Shown here piece after piece: positions 43,587 to 55,238 of a stretch of DNA of 64,000 nucleotides. The notes under the pieces are model-generated. The model saw only the letters and a program-made list of their open reading frames with translations, was not told where the DNA came from and searched no databases. The DNA comes from Aeromonas dhakensis. GTDB taxonomy: Bacteria > Pseudomonadota > Gammaproteobacteria > Enterobacterales > Aeromonadaceae. Every line of letters starts with the position of its first letter. The stretch's first letter is position 1. The stretch is from assembly GCF_000820305.1 (NCBI RefSeq), contig NZ_CDBH01000027.1, forward strand, positions 62,001 through 126,000, in the 5' to 3' direction. Made by a program: the position numbers and the translations under genes.

Positions 43587-45320
43587 TCAGGCAAAGCCGA
43601 GCAGGTCAGCAAGGCGTGCCAGTTCTCCCCGCCACTGCTGCTGCAGGCGCGGGGTCTGGTGCCTGGGCTTGCGGGCCAGATCGGCGGCGAGCAGGGCATC
43701 TAGCTCATACCAGCGTGCCAGCAGTGCCTCTTCGTCATCCGCCGGGCCGGCCGGGGTCTGCCCCATGGCGGGGGCGGCCAGGCTTGCCTTGTCTGCTGCC
43801 GGCAAGGGAGCATCGCCGAGCAGCTCGGCATAGGCCCGCTCGGCACTGTGGGCCTCCTGGATGCGCCCATCCTTTATCAGCCAGAAGCGGTTGCAGCTGC
43901 GCTCGATCAGTTCCCGGTCGTGGGAGACCAGCAGCACGCCCCCCGGGAAGGTGGCAATGGCCTCGGCCAGCTCCTCCTTGCCCGCCAGATCCAGGTGGTT
44001 GGTGGGCTCGTCGAGCCAGAGCATGTGGTGGCTGCCGAGCGACAGGGCGAGAAACAGCAGCCGTGCCCGCTCCCCCCCACTCAAGGTACGCACCTGTTGG
44101 CCGTGGCGGGCATAGGGGAAGCCCGCCCGGATCAGCGCCTGCCGCCGTGCCCCCTCAGGCAGAGGGGCCAGCGGGTAGAGGGCGTCGCTCAGGGTAGCGT
44201 AGTCCGCCAGCTGCTGCAGGGACTGATCGTAATAGGCGATGCTGGCGCCGGGGTGACAGTACCAGCCTGCCTGCGGGCTCTGCGCGGCCAGTTCGCGCCA
44301 GCACTGGCGCAGCAGGGAGGACTTGCCGGTGCCGTTGGCACCGAGCAGGGCGACCCTGTCCCCCGCCCGCAACCAGAGCCCCTCGGCCCGCAGCAGCGGC
44401 GGCAGGTCCGGTGCTGGTGACACATCGAGGGCCTCCAGTCGCAGCAGGGTGTCGGCAGGCAGGCTCAGTCCGCGCAGCTCGAGCCGCCAGGGGGCCAGCG
44501 CCGCGACCTGACTCTGCTCCTCCTGCAGGCGGGCGATGCGTTTTTCCATGGATTTGGCCTGGCGCACCAGCTTCTCGTTGTCATGCTCTCGCCCCCAGAT
44601 GGCGAGGCGTTTGCTGCTGGCGCTCAGGCGGTCTATCTCCTTTTGCTCGTCGGCCCGGCGCAGGCGGGCCTGCTCATCCTCGGCGGCCAGCGCCGCCCGG
44701 GCCTGGCTGCAGGGCAGGGCGAAGCGGTGCAACTGGCCGTCTCGCAGGATCAGGGTCTGCTCGGTGACTCTGTCCAGCAGGCGAGCGTCGTGGGAAACCA
44801 GCACGAAGGCGCCGCGCCAGCCCAGCAGAAACTGCTCGAGCCAGAGCAGGGCGGGCAAGTCCAGGTGGTTGCTGGGTTCATCGAGCAGCAGCAGGTTGGG
44901 TTGACGCAGCAGGGCGCGCCCTATCTGCAGCCGGCTGTGTTGGCCGCCGCTCAGCGCACTGACCGGCAGCGTGGCCTGGGCCTCCAGCTGCAGCTCGGCC
45001 AGCAGCTTGTCCACCTGCCATTCGGCGGCGGGGTCGTTGCCCAGCGCATCCAGCAGCACGGCGCGGGTGCTGAGGGTTGAAAGTCTGGCCGGCAGTTGCT
45101 GGGCCACGAACTCGCAGCGGCAGGCGGCAGCCTGCACGACCTGGCCGGCCTGGGGCGTGCGCTCGCCCGCCAGCAGCGCCAGCAATGTGCTCTTGCCGCA
45201 GCCGTTGGTGCCAATCAGGCCGAGCCGGTCGCCCGCGCGGATGCCAAGTTCGAGGTGGTCAAATAACGGAAGGTGCCCCGCACTCATCTGCAGGGAATGG
45301 GTACTCATCAGGGTTGTCAT
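43587..45320 (-). CDS. ABC-F family ATPase
   Basis: A cytoplasmic twin-ATPase of 577 residues without membrane segments; the ABC-F family acts on ribosomes. Domain 1 has Walker A GTNGCGKS near residue 38, signature LSGGQ and Walker B LLLLDEPSNHLDL. Domain 2 has GANGTGKS, LSGGE and LWLDEPTNHLDL. The linker between them carries the charged stretch NEKLVRQAKSMEKRIARLQ, the P-site tRNA interaction region. It does not look like EttA, Uup, YbiT or YheS of E. coli, so a resistance-type (ARE) protein is possible but unproven. A leader peptide lies upstream and a GNAT gene downstream. Confidence 0.85.
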   Translation of the reverse strand: MTTLMSTHSLQMSAGHLPLFDHLELGIRAGDRLGLIGTNGCGKSTLLALLAGERTPQAGQVVQAAACRCEFVAQQLPARLSTLSTRAVLLDALGNDPAAEWQVDKLLAELQLEAQATLPVSALSGGQHSRLQIGRALLRQPNLLLLDEPSNHLDLPALLWLEQFLLGWRGAFVLVSHDARLLDRVTEQTLILRDGQLHRFALPCSQARAALAAEDEQARLRRADEQKEIDRLSASSKRLAIWGREHDNEKLVRQAKSMEKRIARLQEEQSQVAALAPWRLELRGLSLPADTLLRLEALDVSPAPDLPPLLRAEGLWLRAGDRVALLGANGTGKSSLLRQCWRELAAQSPQAGWYCHPGASIAYYDQSLQQLADYATLSDALYPLAPLPEGARRQALIRAGFPYARHGQQVRTLSGGERARLLFLALSLGSHHMLWLDEPTNHLDLAGKEELAEAIATFPGGVLLVSHDRELIERSCNRFWLIKDGRIQEAHSAERAYAELLGDAPLPAADKASLAAPAMGQTPAGPADDEEALLARWYELDALLAADLARKPRHQTPRLQQQWRGELARLADLLGFA

Positions 45321-45341
45321 GCTCTTGCTCTCTTAAATCGC

Positions 45342-45356
45342 GGGATCAAAGATCCC
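45342..45356 (-). promoter_or_regulatory. hairpin before the ABC-F start
   Basis: GGGATC (45342-45347), AAA, GATCCC (45351-45356). It lies between the leader peptide stop and the ABC-F ribosome binding site (AGAGAG on the minus strand near 45328-45333). There is no T run, so control of translation is more likely than termination. Confidence 0.5.
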
Positions 45357-45435
45357 TGTCATCAGGAGCGCTGGCGACAACGGCAGAGTCGAGAAAGGTC
45401 TCGGTATGGAAGGGAGTCGGCTTTGCTCGAACCCG

Positions 45436-45522
45436 CTATCGCAGCGCGATGGTATGCAGGCAAGAGCAGGCGAATGTGCCGAACAGGCGAGCCGAGAACA
45501 TCGGACACGCTTGGATAACCAT
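45436..45522 (-). CDS. 28-codon leader peptide upstream of the ABC-F gene
   Basis: ATG at 45522 (minus) has the perfect ribosome binding site AAGGAGGT (45528-45535) five bases upstream. It runs 28 codons to a TAG at 45436-45438. The peptide starts MVIQACPMFSARLFGTF and holds three cysteines. It begins about 33 bases after the predicted transcription start and ends 115 bases before the ABC-F gene. Short leaders in this position often sense ribosome-stalling drugs ahead of erm, msr and ARE-type ABC-F genes. No relative of the peptide itself is known to me. Confidence 0.65.
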   Translation of the reverse strand: MVIQACPMFSARLFGTFACSCLHTIALR

Positions 45523-45561
45523 TTTTTACCTCCTTGTGTTTCGTTATGGCACGGTGCGGCG

Positions 45562-45590
45562 ATTATAAGCGCAGAAAAAATAACCGTCTA
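45562..45590 (-). promoter_or_regulatory. sigma-70 promoter of the ABC-F operon
   Basis: On the minus strand TAGACG (45585-45590, 4 of 6 to TTGACA), a 17-base spacer, and a perfect TATAAT (45562-45567). Transcription would start near 45555. Confidence 0.7.
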
Positions 45591-46070
45591 TCCGCGATGA
45601 TGACGCTCCATGAGCGGGACGGGGGCATCGTCAGGTGCAGAGCAAAAAGACTATGTCCTAGTAGGTGTTGTATGGAGTACCCATGAGATATCCAAGCACA
45701 TCTGATGTTTGCTTCCTTCCCGTAAGGTCCTGCCCAGATATGAATAGTTGCAACACGGCCTTCACCACAGGTGTCGTTGAGGGGGATGACGCTGATGCAA
45801 GCTCAGTAACAATGGGAAAAGAGAGAGTAGATGTAGAAAGGCTATCACACATGACGAAGAAGGTTTTCGCGGTGATAACTAGCGTTGAGGTTCACCTTAC
45901 AACACGTACTTGAGGCTGGGTCTTATTGATACTTGTAGACGCGATGTTTGGTTCTCATGTTCTGTCATGATGAGGTTCGCTTTTTCCATACCCTGTGCGG
46001 GTCGTTTTCGGCGCTCGTTTGCGGTAAAATTGCGCCGCTTTTTCTGCCACGCTGCCAATGGATGACGCTG
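45591..46070. other. A+T-richer region without a recognisable gene
   Basis: From about 45640 to 46000 the base composition drops below the flanks. A 64-codon minus-strand frame (45658-45852) and an 82-codon plus-strand frame (45665-45913) exist, but neither has a ribosome binding site or family resemblance. The stretch may be a remnant of a lost gene. In E. coli dam sits just before rpe; it is absent here. A TAAAAT at 46025-46030 might serve rpe. Confidence 0.4.
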
Positions 46071-46745
46071 ATGAAAGACTTTCTGATTGCCCCCTCGATC
46101 CTCTCCGCCGACTTTGCCCGTCTGGGGGACGATGTCGCCAAGGTGCTGGCCGCCGGTGCCGACGTGGTCCATTTCGACGTGATGGACAACCATTATGTGC
46201 CCAACCTGACCATAGGCCCCATGGTCTGTCAGGCCCTGCGCGACTACGGCATCGAGGCGCCCATCGACGTGCACCTGATGGTCAAGCCGGTGGATCGCAT
46301 CATTCCCGATTTTGCCAAGGCCGGTGCCTCCCTCATCACCTTCCACCCGGAAGCGTCCGACCACGTCGACCGCTCCCTGGGCCTCATTAAGGAGCAGGGC
46401 TGCCAGGCCGGTCTGGTGCTGAACCCGGCCACCCCGCTCACCTGCCTGGAGTACGTGATGGACAAGCTGGACGTGATCCTGCTGATGTCGGTCAACCCGG
46501 GCTTCGGTGGCCAGAGCTTCATTCCTGGCACCCTCGACAAGCTGCGCCAGGTGCGCCGCCTGATCGACGAGAGCGGCCGTGACATCCGTCTCGAGATCGA
46601 CGGCGGGGTCAAGGTGGAGAACATCCGTGAAATTGCCCAGGCTGGCGCCGACATGTTCGTGGCCGGCTCTGCCATCTTCAGCCGCCCGGACTACAAGGCG
46701 GTGATCGACGAGATGCGGGCGGAGCTCTCTCATGTCAAACGCTGA
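46071..46745 (+). CDS. rpe: ribulose-phosphate 3-epimerase
   Basis: Interconverts ribulose 5-phosphate and xylulose 5-phosphate in the pentose phosphate pathway. It has 224 residues (E. coli 225) and a TIM barrel. [29 protein letters not shown] and [14 protein letters not shown] carry the metal and phosphate sites, and EIDGGVK the C-terminal metal ligand. ATG 46071 gives MKDFLIAPS as in E. coli; an in-frame ATG at 46062 is possible, and neither has a strong ribosome binding site. It overlaps gph by 14 bases. Confidence 0.95.
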   Translation: MKDFLIAPSILSADFARLGDDVAKVLAAGADVVHFDVMDNHYVPNLTIGPMVCQALRDYGIEAPIDVHLMVKPVDRIIPDFAKAGASLITFHPEASDHVDRSLGLIKEQGCQAGLVLNPATPLTCLEYVMDKLDVILLMSVNPGFGGQSFIPGTLDKLRQVRRLIDESGRDIRLEIDGGVKVENIREIAQAGADMFVAGSAIFSRPDYKAVIDEMRAELSHVKR

Positions 46746-47400
46746 ACGTGATTTTGACCTGGTGCTGTTCGATCTGGACGGCACCCTGATCGACAGCGCC
46801 CCGCAACTGGCGCTGGCGGTCAACCGTACGCTGACCGAGCTCGGGCTGGCCGAGGCTGACGAGGCCGTGGTGCGGACCTGGGTCGGCAACGGTGCCGACA
46901 AGCTGATCCAGCGGGCGCTGGACTATCGCGCGGCGCCCGAGCTGTTTGCCAGCGCCCGTCCGCTGTTTGACCGTCACTATCAGGCCTGCCTGCTGGAAGG
47001 GCTGGCCATGTATGACGGGGTTGAGCAGAGCCTGCGCCGCCTGCAGGCGCTGGGCTACCGGCAGGGGATCGTGACCAACAAGCCGAGCCACTTCGTGCAG
47101 CCGATCCTCGATGCCCTCGGCATCGCCGATTGCTTCGCGCTCTGGCTGGGGGGCAACTGCGTGCCGGTCAAGAAACCGAGTCCGGAACCGCTGCTGCTGG
47201 CCTGCCACGAGCTGGGCGTCAGCCCGTCGCGCACCCTGATGGTGGGCGACTCCGAAAATGACGTGCTGGCCGCCCAGGCTGCCGGCATGAAGGTGGTGGG
47301 GCTGACCTACGGCTACAACTACGGCCGTCCCATCGCAGATTCCCGCCCGGACTGGGTATGCGAACAGTTTGCCCAGCTCGACGCGCTGCTGGCCGAATAA
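46732..47400 (+). CDS. gph: phosphoglycolate phosphatase
   Basis: A HAD-family phosphatase clearing 2-phosphoglycolate produced during repair of oxidised DNA ends. It has 222 residues. The nucleophile motif is [15 protein letters not shown] near residue 12, motif II is IVTNKPSHF, the conserved lysine lies in [11 protein letters not shown] and motif III is MVGDSENDV. It overlaps rpe and is 39 bases before trpS, the rpe-gph-trpS order of E. coli. Confidence 0.94.
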   Translation: MSNAERDFDLVLFDLDGTLIDSAPQLALAVNRTLTELGLAEADEAVVRTWVGNGADKLIQRALDYRAAPELFASARPLFDRHYQACLLEGLAMYDGVEQSLRRLQALGYRQGIVTNKPSHFVQPILDALGIADCFALWLGGNCVPVKKPSPEPLLLACHELGVSPSRTLMVGDSENDVLAAQAAGMKVVGLTYGYNYGRPIADSRPDWVCEQFAQLDALLAE

Positions 47401-47439
47401 GCTGGCCAGGCAGGCCGAATAACAAGGATCAACACTCTG

Positions 47440-48444
47440 ATGACTAAACCTATCGTATTGAGCGGGGCCCAACCGTCGGGCCAGCTGACCATCGGCAACT
47501 ACATGGGGGCCCTGCGTCAGTGGGTCAACATGCAGGATGACTTCGACTGCCTCTACTGCATCGTCGATCTGCACGCCATCACCACCCGCCAGGATCCGGC
47601 CGCCCTGCGCAAGGCCTGCCTGGACGCCGCCGCCCTCTATCTGGCGGTCGGCATCGATCCGGCCAAGAGCACCGTCTTCATCCAGTCCCACGTGCCGCAG
47701 CATGCCGAGCTTGGCTGGATCCTGAACTGCTACACCCAGATGGGCGAGCTGTCGCGCATGACCCAGTTCAAGGACAAGTCCGCCCGTTTCGAGAACAACG
47801 TCAACGTCGGCCTGTTCGGTTATCCGGTGCTGATGGCGGCCGACATTCTGCTCTATCAGGCCAATCAGGTGCCGGTGGGCAACGACCAGAAGCAGCACCT
47901 GGAGCTGACCCGCGACATCTGCACCCGCTTCAACAACCTCTACGGCGAGGTGTTCACCCTGCCGGAGCCCTTCATTCCGACCGAAGGCGCCCGGGTGATG
48001 AGCCTGCAGGATCCGACCAAGAAGATGTCCAAGTCGGATGACAACGAGGCCAACTTCATCGGCCTGCTGGAAGATCCCAAACAGATCGTCAAGAAGATCA
48101 AGCGCGCGGTGACCGACTCCGACGAGCCGGCGGTGGTGCGTTTCGATCCGGAGAACAAGCCGGGGGTTTCCAACCTGCTGACCTTGATGTCCGGGGTGAC
48201 CGGTCGCTCCATCCCCGAGCTGGAGCAGCATTTCGAAGGCAAGATGTACGGTCACCTCAAGACCGAAACCGCCGAGGCCGTGGTTGCCTTGCTGGAGCCG
48301 ATCCAGGCGCGCTTCCACGAGCTGCGTCAGGATGAGGCTCATCTGCAGGCCATTTTGGCGGCAGGTGCACAAAAGGCGCGGGAAAGGGCTGAAAAAACCC
48401 TGGCCAGCGTATATGATGTAGTCGGCTTCGTTCCTCGAGCCTGA
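47440..48444 (+). CDS. trpS: tryptophanyl-tRNA synthetase
   Basis: A class I synthetase charging tRNA-Trp, 334 residues, the E. coli length. The HIGH-type motif appears as TIGN near residue 17, and the KMSKS motif as KKMSKSDD near residue 195. [15 protein letters not shown] is the tryptophan-site region. ATG 47440 has AAGGAT at 47424-47429. It ends the rpe-gph-trpS operon, as shown by the terminator that follows. Confidence 0.95.
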   Translation: MTKPIVLSGAQPSGQLTIGNYMGALRQWVNMQDDFDCLYCIVDLHAITTRQDPAALRKACLDAAALYLAVGIDPAKSTVFIQSHVPQHAELGWILNCYTQMGELSRMTQFKDKSARFENNVNVGLFGYPVLMAADILLYQANQVPVGNDQKQHLELTRDICTRFNNLYGEVFTLPEPFIPTEGARVMSLQDPTKKMSKSDDNEANFIGLLEDPKQIVKKIKRAVTDSDEPAVVRFDPENKPGVSNLLTLMSGVTGRSIPELEQHFEGKMYGHLKTETAEAVVALLEPIQARFHELRQDEAHLQAILAAGAQKARERAEKTLASVYDVVGFVPRA

Positions 48445-48470
48445 CATACTGGGAAGGTGTAGTAGAAGAG

Positions 48471-48501
48471 AGCTGGGTATTTGCCTGGCTTTCTTTGTTT
48501 T
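48471..48501 (+). terminator. terminator after trpS
   Basis: AGCTGGG and its partner CCTGGCT (48471-48490), including two G-T pairs, are followed by TTCTTTGTTTT. Confidence 0.65.
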
Positions 48502-48568
48502 ACCCGACCTGCTGTTCGTTGTTTTCATCTTCCAATTTCAAACGCGGGCGTCTGCCCCAAGAGTTAGC

Positions 48569-48784
48569 ATGTCTGTCGAATCAAATACCACGATTGAAGA
48601 GTTGGGTGACAAGGGTCACTGGCTGCGCAAGTTCCGCAAGGCCAAGAACCTGCATACCCTGCAACTGATGGTCTCCAACGCCATCGACAAGCACCATAAA
48701 ATCCCCGCCATCGCCGCCGCCATCTACCTGGCCGAGTGCCAGCGCGAGCGCGAGATGGAGCAGGGCCGCTATCTGGATCGTTAA
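48569..48784 (+). CDS. conserved-looking 71-residue protein of unknown function
   Basis: It starts MSVESNTTIEELGDKGHWLR and has 71 residues. The middle is basic (RKFRKAKNLHTLQLMVSNAI) and the end acidic-basic mixed (AECQREREMEQGRYLDR), so it should be soluble and helical with no signal peptide. I do not recognise the family. The codon use is like the neighbours, and no overlapping frame competes, so it is probably real. It lies after the trpS terminator and 20 bases before pabA, so it is probably cotranscribed with pabA. Confidence 0.7.
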   Translation: MSVESNTTIEELGDKGHWLRKFRKAKNLHTLQLMVSNAIDKHHKIPAIAAAIYLAECQREREMEQGRYLDR

Positions 48785-48804
48785 TTCTCTGCCCTGGTTG
48801 ACCC

Positions 48805-49386
48805 ATGCTGTTGTTGATCGATAACTACGACTCCTTTACCTGGAATCTGGTGCAATATTTTGGCGCCCTGGGACAGGAGGTGGTGGTGAAGCGCAATGAC
48901 GAGCTGACGCTGGACGCCATCGCCCGGCTCTCTCCCCGCTATCTGGTGATCTCTCCCGGCCCCTGCACGCCAAACGAGGCGGGCATCTCTCTGGCGACCA
49001 TCTCCCGTTTTGCCGGCCAGCTTCCCATCCTCGGCGTCTGTCTCGGCCACCAATCCCTGGCGCAGGCGTTCGGCGCTCAGGTTGTACGTGCGCGCCAGAT
49101 GATGCACGGCAAGACCTCGCTCATTCGCCATCGGGGGGAGGGAGTCTTCAAGGGGCTCAACGACCCGCTGCGGGTCACTCGTTACCATTCGCTCATCGTG
49201 GAGCGCGACACCTTGCCCGATTGTCTCGAGATCACCGCCTGGAGCGAACATGCCGATGGCAGCCCGGACGAGATCATGGGCCTGCGCCATAAGCAGTTGA
49301 ATATAGAGGGGGTTCAGTTCCATCCGGAGAGCATTTTGAGCGAACAGGGCCATCAATTGCTGGCCAATTTTCTGGCAAATTCCTGA
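48805..49386 (+). CDS. pabA: aminodeoxychorismate synthase component II (PabA)
   Basis: A glutamine amidotransferase giving ammonia to PabB for p-aminobenzoate and folate synthesis. It has 193 residues. The start [19 protein letters not shown], the oxyanion loop [11 protein letters not shown], the nucleophile in LGVCLGHQ and the His-Glu pair in VQFHPES are all intact. It could also serve anthranilate synthase, as PabA does in some species. Its position beside argD matches E. coli. A possible stem GGCCTC/GAGGCC lies after it (49400-49425) but lacks a clear T run. Confidence 0.92.
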   Translation: MLLLIDNYDSFTWNLVQYFGALGQEVVVKRNDELTLDAIARLSPRYLVISPGPCTPNEAGISLATISRFAGQLPILGVCLGHQSLAQAFGAQVVRARQMMHGKTSLIRHRGEGVFKGLNDPLRVTRYHSLIVERDTLPDCLEITAWSEHADGSPDEIMGLRHKQLNIEGVQFHPESILSEQGHQLLANFLANS

Positions 49387-49552
49387 CAAGTCGTGATCGG
49401 CCTCTCAAAATCGTGATGAGGCCAAAAATATTTTCCCTGACACTTTATTCACCTGCCTCCCTGTCCAAATTATCTCTTGCCAACACCCCCTGAGCCGTTA
49501 TGCAATGCGGTTGCCTAAAATCTCACGGGCAATCGAACATTGTTCCCTGTAA

Positions 49553-50881
<1,329 letters not shown>

Positions 50882-50956
50882 TCCAAATTGAGGTGGGGAA
50901 CCCGCCCGGCAGGAGCCGGGCCCCCACCTGTCGTCAATGAAAGGGAGTTGTCATTT

Positions 50957-53516
<2,560 letters not shown>

Positions 53517-53529
53517 CAACAACGAAAAG

Positions 53530-53555
53530 GGGGCACCTCAGGGTGCCCCTGTCTG
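53530..53555 (+). terminator. attenuator hairpin between astD and the DUF1338 gene
   Basis: GGGGCACC (53530-53537), loop TCAG, GGTGCCCC (53542-53549), followed by a poor T run (TGTCTGT). Partial readthrough is expected. Confidence 0.6.
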
Positions 53556-53579
53556 TACCCGCAATCAAAGGAAAGAGAG

Positions 53580-54377
53580 ATGCAAAAGGATATCGACACC
53601 CTGTTCAGTCATCTGTGGGACAACTACATCAAGGTGACCCCGAGTGCCCACAAGGTGCACACCCTGCTGGGGGGCGGTGAACCCATCGTCAACGATCACG
53701 TGGCGTTTCGCACCTACAACCTGCCCAAGCTGGGGCTGGAGAAGCTGGCGGCCCACTTCCTGGCGCTCGGCTACGAGCAGAAGGGCGAGTACGTGTTCAA
53801 GGCCAAGAAGCTCTACGCCAAGCACTTCGAGCACAAGGATCCGGACGCTCCCAAGGTGTTCATCAGCGAGCTGAAGGTAGAGGAGCTCTCAGAAGGCGCT
53901 CAGGCCATCATCCACAAGCTGGTGGATCAGGTGCCCGATCATCTGACCGATACCGCCGCCTTCCTCTATGCCGGTGCCCCCTGGCAGGTCTCCTATGCCG
54001 ACTACCAGACCCTGCTGGCGGAGAGCGAGTATGCGGCCTGGATGGCGGCCTGGGGTTATCGCGCCAACCACTTCACCGTCAACATCAACCGCCTGCGGGA
54101 TTTCGACACCATAGAGCAGGTGAACGCTGCTCTGAAAGCGGCCGGCTTCGTGCTCAACAGCGTGGGCGGCGAGGTGAAAGGGGACCCGCAGGTGATGCTG
54201 GAGCAATCCTCCACCATGGCCGACAAGGCGGACGTGGCCTTCAGCGACGGTGTACGCACCATCCCGAGCTGCTTCTACGAATTCGCCCTGCGCTACCCAC
54301 AGGCCGACGGCGTGCTCTACCCGGGCTTCGTCGAGGCGTCGGCCGACAAGATCTTCGAATCCACCAACGCCATGTAA
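53580..54377 (+). CDS. DUF1338 family protein (2-oxoacid dioxygenase-like)
   Basis: A 265-residue member of the DUF1338 family, whose longer relative HglS turns 2-oxoadipate into 2-hydroxyglutarate in lysine breakdown. The likely metal ligands are His40 in VNDHVAFRTYN, the His of ANHFTVNINRL and a Glu in CFYEFALRYP. The ribosome binding site is AAAGGAAAGAG at 53568-53578. It is at the end of the arginine catabolic genes, so a role on a 2-oxo acid linked to arginine or lysine breakdown is plausible. Its substrate is unknown. Confidence 0.82.
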   Translation: MQKDIDTLFSHLWDNYIKVTPSAHKVHTLLGGGEPIVNDHVAFRTYNLPKLGLEKLAAHFLALGYEQKGEYVFKAKKLYAKHFEHKDPDAPKVFISELKVEELSEGAQAIIHKLVDQVPDHLTDTAAFLYAGAPWQVSYADYQTLLAESEYAAWMAAWGYRANHFTVNINRLRDFDTIEQVNAALKAAGFVLNSVGGEVKGDPQVMLEQSSTMADKADVAFSDGVRTIPSCFYEFALRYPQADGVLYPGFVEASADKIFESTNAM

Positions 54378-54411
54378 GGCGGGGCCGGCTCACTCCGGCA
54401 CGACTGCATGC

Positions 54412-54439
54412 AAAACGCCTCCCTTGTGGAGGCGTTTTT
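54412..54439. terminator. bidirectional terminator
   Basis: AAAACGCCTCC (54412-54422), loop CTTGT, GGAGGCGTTTT (54428-54438), with T runs on both strands. It serves the DUF1338 gene and the convergent HAD gene. Confidence 0.9.
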
Positions 54440-54463
54440 GTCCTGGCTGACGCAGAGTGGGAG

Positions 54464-55060
54464 CTAGCGCTGGTAGAGCTCCCCCTCCAGCACCAGTACC
54501 GTCTCCATTCCGGCGGCGCGGCCCGCCTGCAGGCCGATCTGGGTGTCTTCGAACACCAGGCAGTTGGCGGGGTTGGCCCCCAGCTGCTCGGCCACTTGCA
54601 GGAAGGTGTCGGGATGGGGCTTGTGGTTGACCACATCGTCGGCGCTCACCACCACCTGGATGTAGGCATCGAGCCCGGTGCTTTTGAGGATCGACTCCGC
54701 CTGATTGCGCGGCGAGCCAGTGCCGATACCCATGGGGACCTTGCCGTGGCAGCGCCTGACCAGCTCCCACATGGCAGGAAAGACGCTCACTTGCTGGATA
54801 TGCTCCATGTAGAGGGCCACCTTGCGGCGGGTGAAGGCCTCCACGTCTATGGTCAGGCCGTGCTGTTCGGCCAGGATGGCGACGATCTTGCGGGTGGGAA
54901 TGCCGCCGTACTCGTTGAGCTGGGCGCGATCGAAGGGCAGGCCAAACTCGGCGCTGGTGGCTTCCCAGGCATCCAGGTGGCGCGGCATGGAGTCCACCAG
55001 GGTGCCATCCATATCGAAAATCAGGGCGTCGTACTGCTCAAACCGGAACTGCTCGGACAT
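54464..55060 (-). CDS. HAD phosphatase, YqaB-like (beta-phosphoglucomutase subfamily)
   Basis: A 198-residue HAD hydrolase. The nucleophile motif is LIFDMDGTLVDSMPRH near residue 15. VPMGIGTGSPRNQAE is motif II, the conserved Lys is in NHKPHPDTFL and motif III is CLVFEDTQIGLQAG. The general layout matches E. coli YqaB, a fructose-1-phosphate phosphatase; a related sugar phosphate is likely. ATG 55060 gives MSEQFRFEQYDALIFD; a longer frame upstream has no family resemblance. It is divergent from the MFS gene. Confidence 0.82.
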   Translation of the reverse strand: MSEQFRFEQYDALIFDMDGTLVDSMPRHLDAWEATSAEFGLPFDRAQLNEYGGIPTRKIVAILAEQHGLTIDVEAFTRRKVALYMEHIQQVSVFPAMWELVRRCHGKVPMGIGTGSPRNQAESILKSTGLDAYIQVVVSADDVVNHKPHPDTFLQVAEQLGANPANCLVFEDTQIGLQAGRAAGMETVLVLEGELYQR

Positions 55061-55238
55061 GGGGCTGCTTCCTCTCGGGGTAAAAGGGCAGCCTACCAGA
55101 GCGGGGGGCACAATGCCGCGACCGGGGTCATGCTTGCCGGCACGGATGCCCCGGTTTTGGTCATCCGCCAGTGATGTATGAGACAATAACAAGTTCTGCG
55201 CCGCAGACGCTGGAGCAACAAAGGAGCGAGCCCGTCTT

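Noticed and set aside
45658..45852. 64-codon minus-strand ORF in the gap before rpe
   Set aside because: No ribosome binding site, no known family, and an overlapping plus-strand frame is equally open.
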